Part shown: piece after piece, positions 62,825-64,000 of the stretch | Layout: each line of letters starts with the position of its first letter | How positions within the stretch are numbered: the first letter of the stretch is position 1 | The notes under the pieces: generated by a model | Told to the model about the DNA's origin: nothing | Databases searched by the model: none | Seen by the model: the letters and a program-made list of their open reading frames with translations, nothing else | Source of the DNA: Mucilaginibacter tundrae | GTDB lineage: Bacteria > Bacteroidota > Bacteroidia > Sphingobacteriales > Sphingobacteriaceae | DNA: 64,000 nt | Direction: 5' to 3' | NCBI RefSeq assembly: GCF_013408825.1 | Contig: NZ_JACCBZ010000002.1 | Coordinates: 496,001-560,000, forward strand | Translations under genes and position numbers: made by a program

Positions 62825-62917
62825 GTAATGTTTTTAATGTATGTGCTAACGCGATTGCATAAGCGGATCTGAAGAGTTGTCAATGATCAAAACCGTAAGC
62901 GAACGGGTATTATTCCG

Positions 62918-62925
62918 CAAAGATA
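62918..62925 (-). promoter_or_regulatory. -7 box of the DEAD-box helicase gene
   Basis: TATCTTTG on the minus strand matches the Bacteroidota -7 consensus. No clear -33 TTG lies 19-21 bases upstream. The leader would be about 90 bases, which is long and may be regulatory. Confidence 0.5.
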
Positions 62926-63113
62926 CGCTTTTTTATTGGCTTGTAGATTTTTAGGTATTTAGTTGCACTTTGAAATAGATAAATTGCAACTATCCTGCAA
63001 GCCATTTTTGAATTTGACTTTTAGCAGTTGAAGCAAAAATGGAGTAATTTCCCTCGAACAGGCCATCAAATCTAAGTAAAAATTACTTCGAATTGTTAAA
63101 CCATACCTGAAGA

Positions 63114-63692
63114 TTAACTCTTCATCTTCTTCAACAAATTCTCCACTACTTTGGGAAAATGCTGGTGCTCCAGCTGCTGGCCTTTAAATTTTATCATTTC
63201 CAGGTTGTCGCCGGGCTCTATTTTAAAACGGGATTGATGGATGATCTCACCTTCATCAAAATTCTCGTCAACAAAATGTATAGTGATGCCTGATTCTTCT
63301 TCGTTATTGGCTAAAACGGCCTTGTGCACGTGGTCGCCATACATGCCCGCACCGCCGTACTTTGGTAACAAGGCAGGGTGCAGGTTGATGATTTTATTAG
63401 GAAAAGCTTTTAGTAATGATAACGGAACAAGCCAAAGAAAACCTGCCAGAACGATCAGGTCTACCTGTAGATTTTTAAGCAGTTTAATTACATCGTCGGA
63501 TTTATAGAACTCGTCACGGGTAAAAATATGCGACGGCACCTCGAAGTTATCGGCACGTTGCAACACATACGCTTGTGGGTTATTAGTGAGGATAAGCACA
63601 ACTTCCGCTTCGGAGCTACGCTTAAAGTGTTCCATGATCTTTTGAGCATTTGATCCGGAACCTGAAGCAAAAATGGCTATTCTTTTTTTCAA
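63114..63692 (-). CDS. purN: Phosphoribosylglycinamide formyltransferase
   Basis: This 192-residue purine biosynthesis enzyme transfers a formyl group from 10-formyltetrahydrofolate to GAR. The N-terminal nucleotide loop is ASGSGSNAQKI. The catalytic residues lie in INLHPALLP (Asn and His) and FVDENFDEGEII (Asp). It is complete and single. A TATATTTG box lies 29-36 bases upstream. Confidence 0.96.
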   Translation of the reverse strand: MKKRIAIFASGSGSNAQKIMEHFKRSSEAEVVLILTNNPQAYVLQRADNFEVPSHIFTRDEFYKSDDVIKLLKNLQVDLIVLAGFLWLVPLSLLKAFPNKIINLHPALLPKYGGAGMYGDHVHKAVLANNEEESGITIHFVDENFDEGEIIHQSRFKIEPGDNLEMIKFKGQQLEHQHFPKVVENLLKKMKS

Positions 63693-63720
63693 AATGGCAG
63701 ATCAATTTTTTATATCCATC

Positions 63721-63728
63721 CAAATATA
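63721..63728 (-). promoter_or_regulatory. -7 box of purN
   Basis: TATATTTG on the minus strand matches TAnnTTTG and sits 29 bases before the start codon. The -33 element is not obvious. Confidence 0.5.
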
Positions 63729-63801
63729 AAATTTTCGGATTAATAACCTGTGTTAAACAAGTTGTTTTTTAATTGAATGTTGAATAGGAGGTTTGATATA
63801 G

Positions 63802-64000
63802 CTATTGTGTACTTGTAATTTGATGTACAAAACCATATTGCACAATCCTGCGCTTGGTGGTTGATGTATAAAATGAGTTAACATCTCCCGTTTGCAAAAC
63901 AAAGGAGTATTGACCAAGGTTAACGATTTTGGCGTTGATGAAGGGCTGTGCCTTTTTAGGATCTGGCGCCCCCCCTATCAGCGTATCTGCACAAAGCATA
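63802..64000 (-). CDS. C-terminal fragment of an unidentified protein
   Basis: About 66 residues are visible at the 3' end of a minus-strand gene that begins right of the window. The segment ADTLIGGAPDPKKAQPFINA and the end IVQYGFVHQITSTQ contain no recognised motif. The reading frame is open to the edge of the window. The family and function are not known. Confidence 0.5.
   Translation of the reverse strand, partial: MLCADTLIGGAPDPKKAQPFINAKIVNLGQYSFVLQTGDVNSFYTSTTKRRIVQYGFVHQITSTQ

Noticed and set aside
1..64000. Insertion sequence or transposase
   Set aside because: No transposase reading frame was seen; the only recombinase is the tRNA-linked integrase.

Overview
The window reads as chromosomal DNA of a Sphingobacteriaceae-type Bacteroidota, most like Mucilaginibacter or Pedobacter. 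The signs are SusC/SusD pairs with an STN domain, FecR anti-sigma fragments, a Bacteroidota DnaE, a TamL/TamB pair, DUF5606 and DUF5996 proteins, Porin_10, -7 boxes of the form TAnnTTTG and many palindromic intergenic repeats. The genus is an inference from gene content, not a computed placement.

Left region (1-9842): probably the end of an integrated element. A tyrosine recombinase lies beside the 3' end of an intact tRNA-Phe(GAA). Beyond it are a FecR tail, an STN-bearing SusC, a SusD lipoprotein, a periplasmic thioredoxin-like protein, and a divergent pair: a MauE/DoxX-like membrane protein and a small secreted two-cysteine protein. Together these look like a signal-coupled outer-membrane uptake locus with its own thiol-redox proteins. 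The 629-base spacer before the integrase holds two perfect palindromes.

Middle region (9.9-39.3 kb): housekeeping and core accessory genes. These are a membrane Fe-S protein plus a CCG-domain partner (HdrC/HdrB-like), FolC, an ECF sigma factor with a membrane protein downstream, an aldo/keto reductase, a Gfo/Idh/MocA oxidoreductase, an AI-2E family permease, a cyclic-nucleotide phosphodiesterase-like metallo-hydrolase, a hybrid sensor kinase, thioredoxin, an ABC exporter, a K+-dependent membrane pyrophosphatase, an APC permease, PBP4-type DacB and a patatin. An NmrA/AraC operon and a chloroperoxidase-like hydrolase follow, then dnaE. Three copies of a structured repeat of about 130 bases lie between 31.99 and 35.64 kb.

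Right region (39.5-64 kb): envelope genes dominate. TamB and TamL are adjacent. lpxK, a purine nucleoside phosphorylase and a porin overlap end to end. There are also two PAS-domain sensors (one without a kinase ATPase domain), a cyclophilin, DivIC, a DEAD-box helicase and PurN. A 64-codon two-helix membrane ORF at 57506-57697 is split by one in-frame TGA and may be a fresh pseudogene.

No transposase, CRISPR array, rRNA or known defence system was seen. The most unusual items are the structured repeat with compensating changes between copies, the TGA-split ORF, the redox-linked SusCD locus beside a tRNA integrase, and the several families of palindromic spacer elements.
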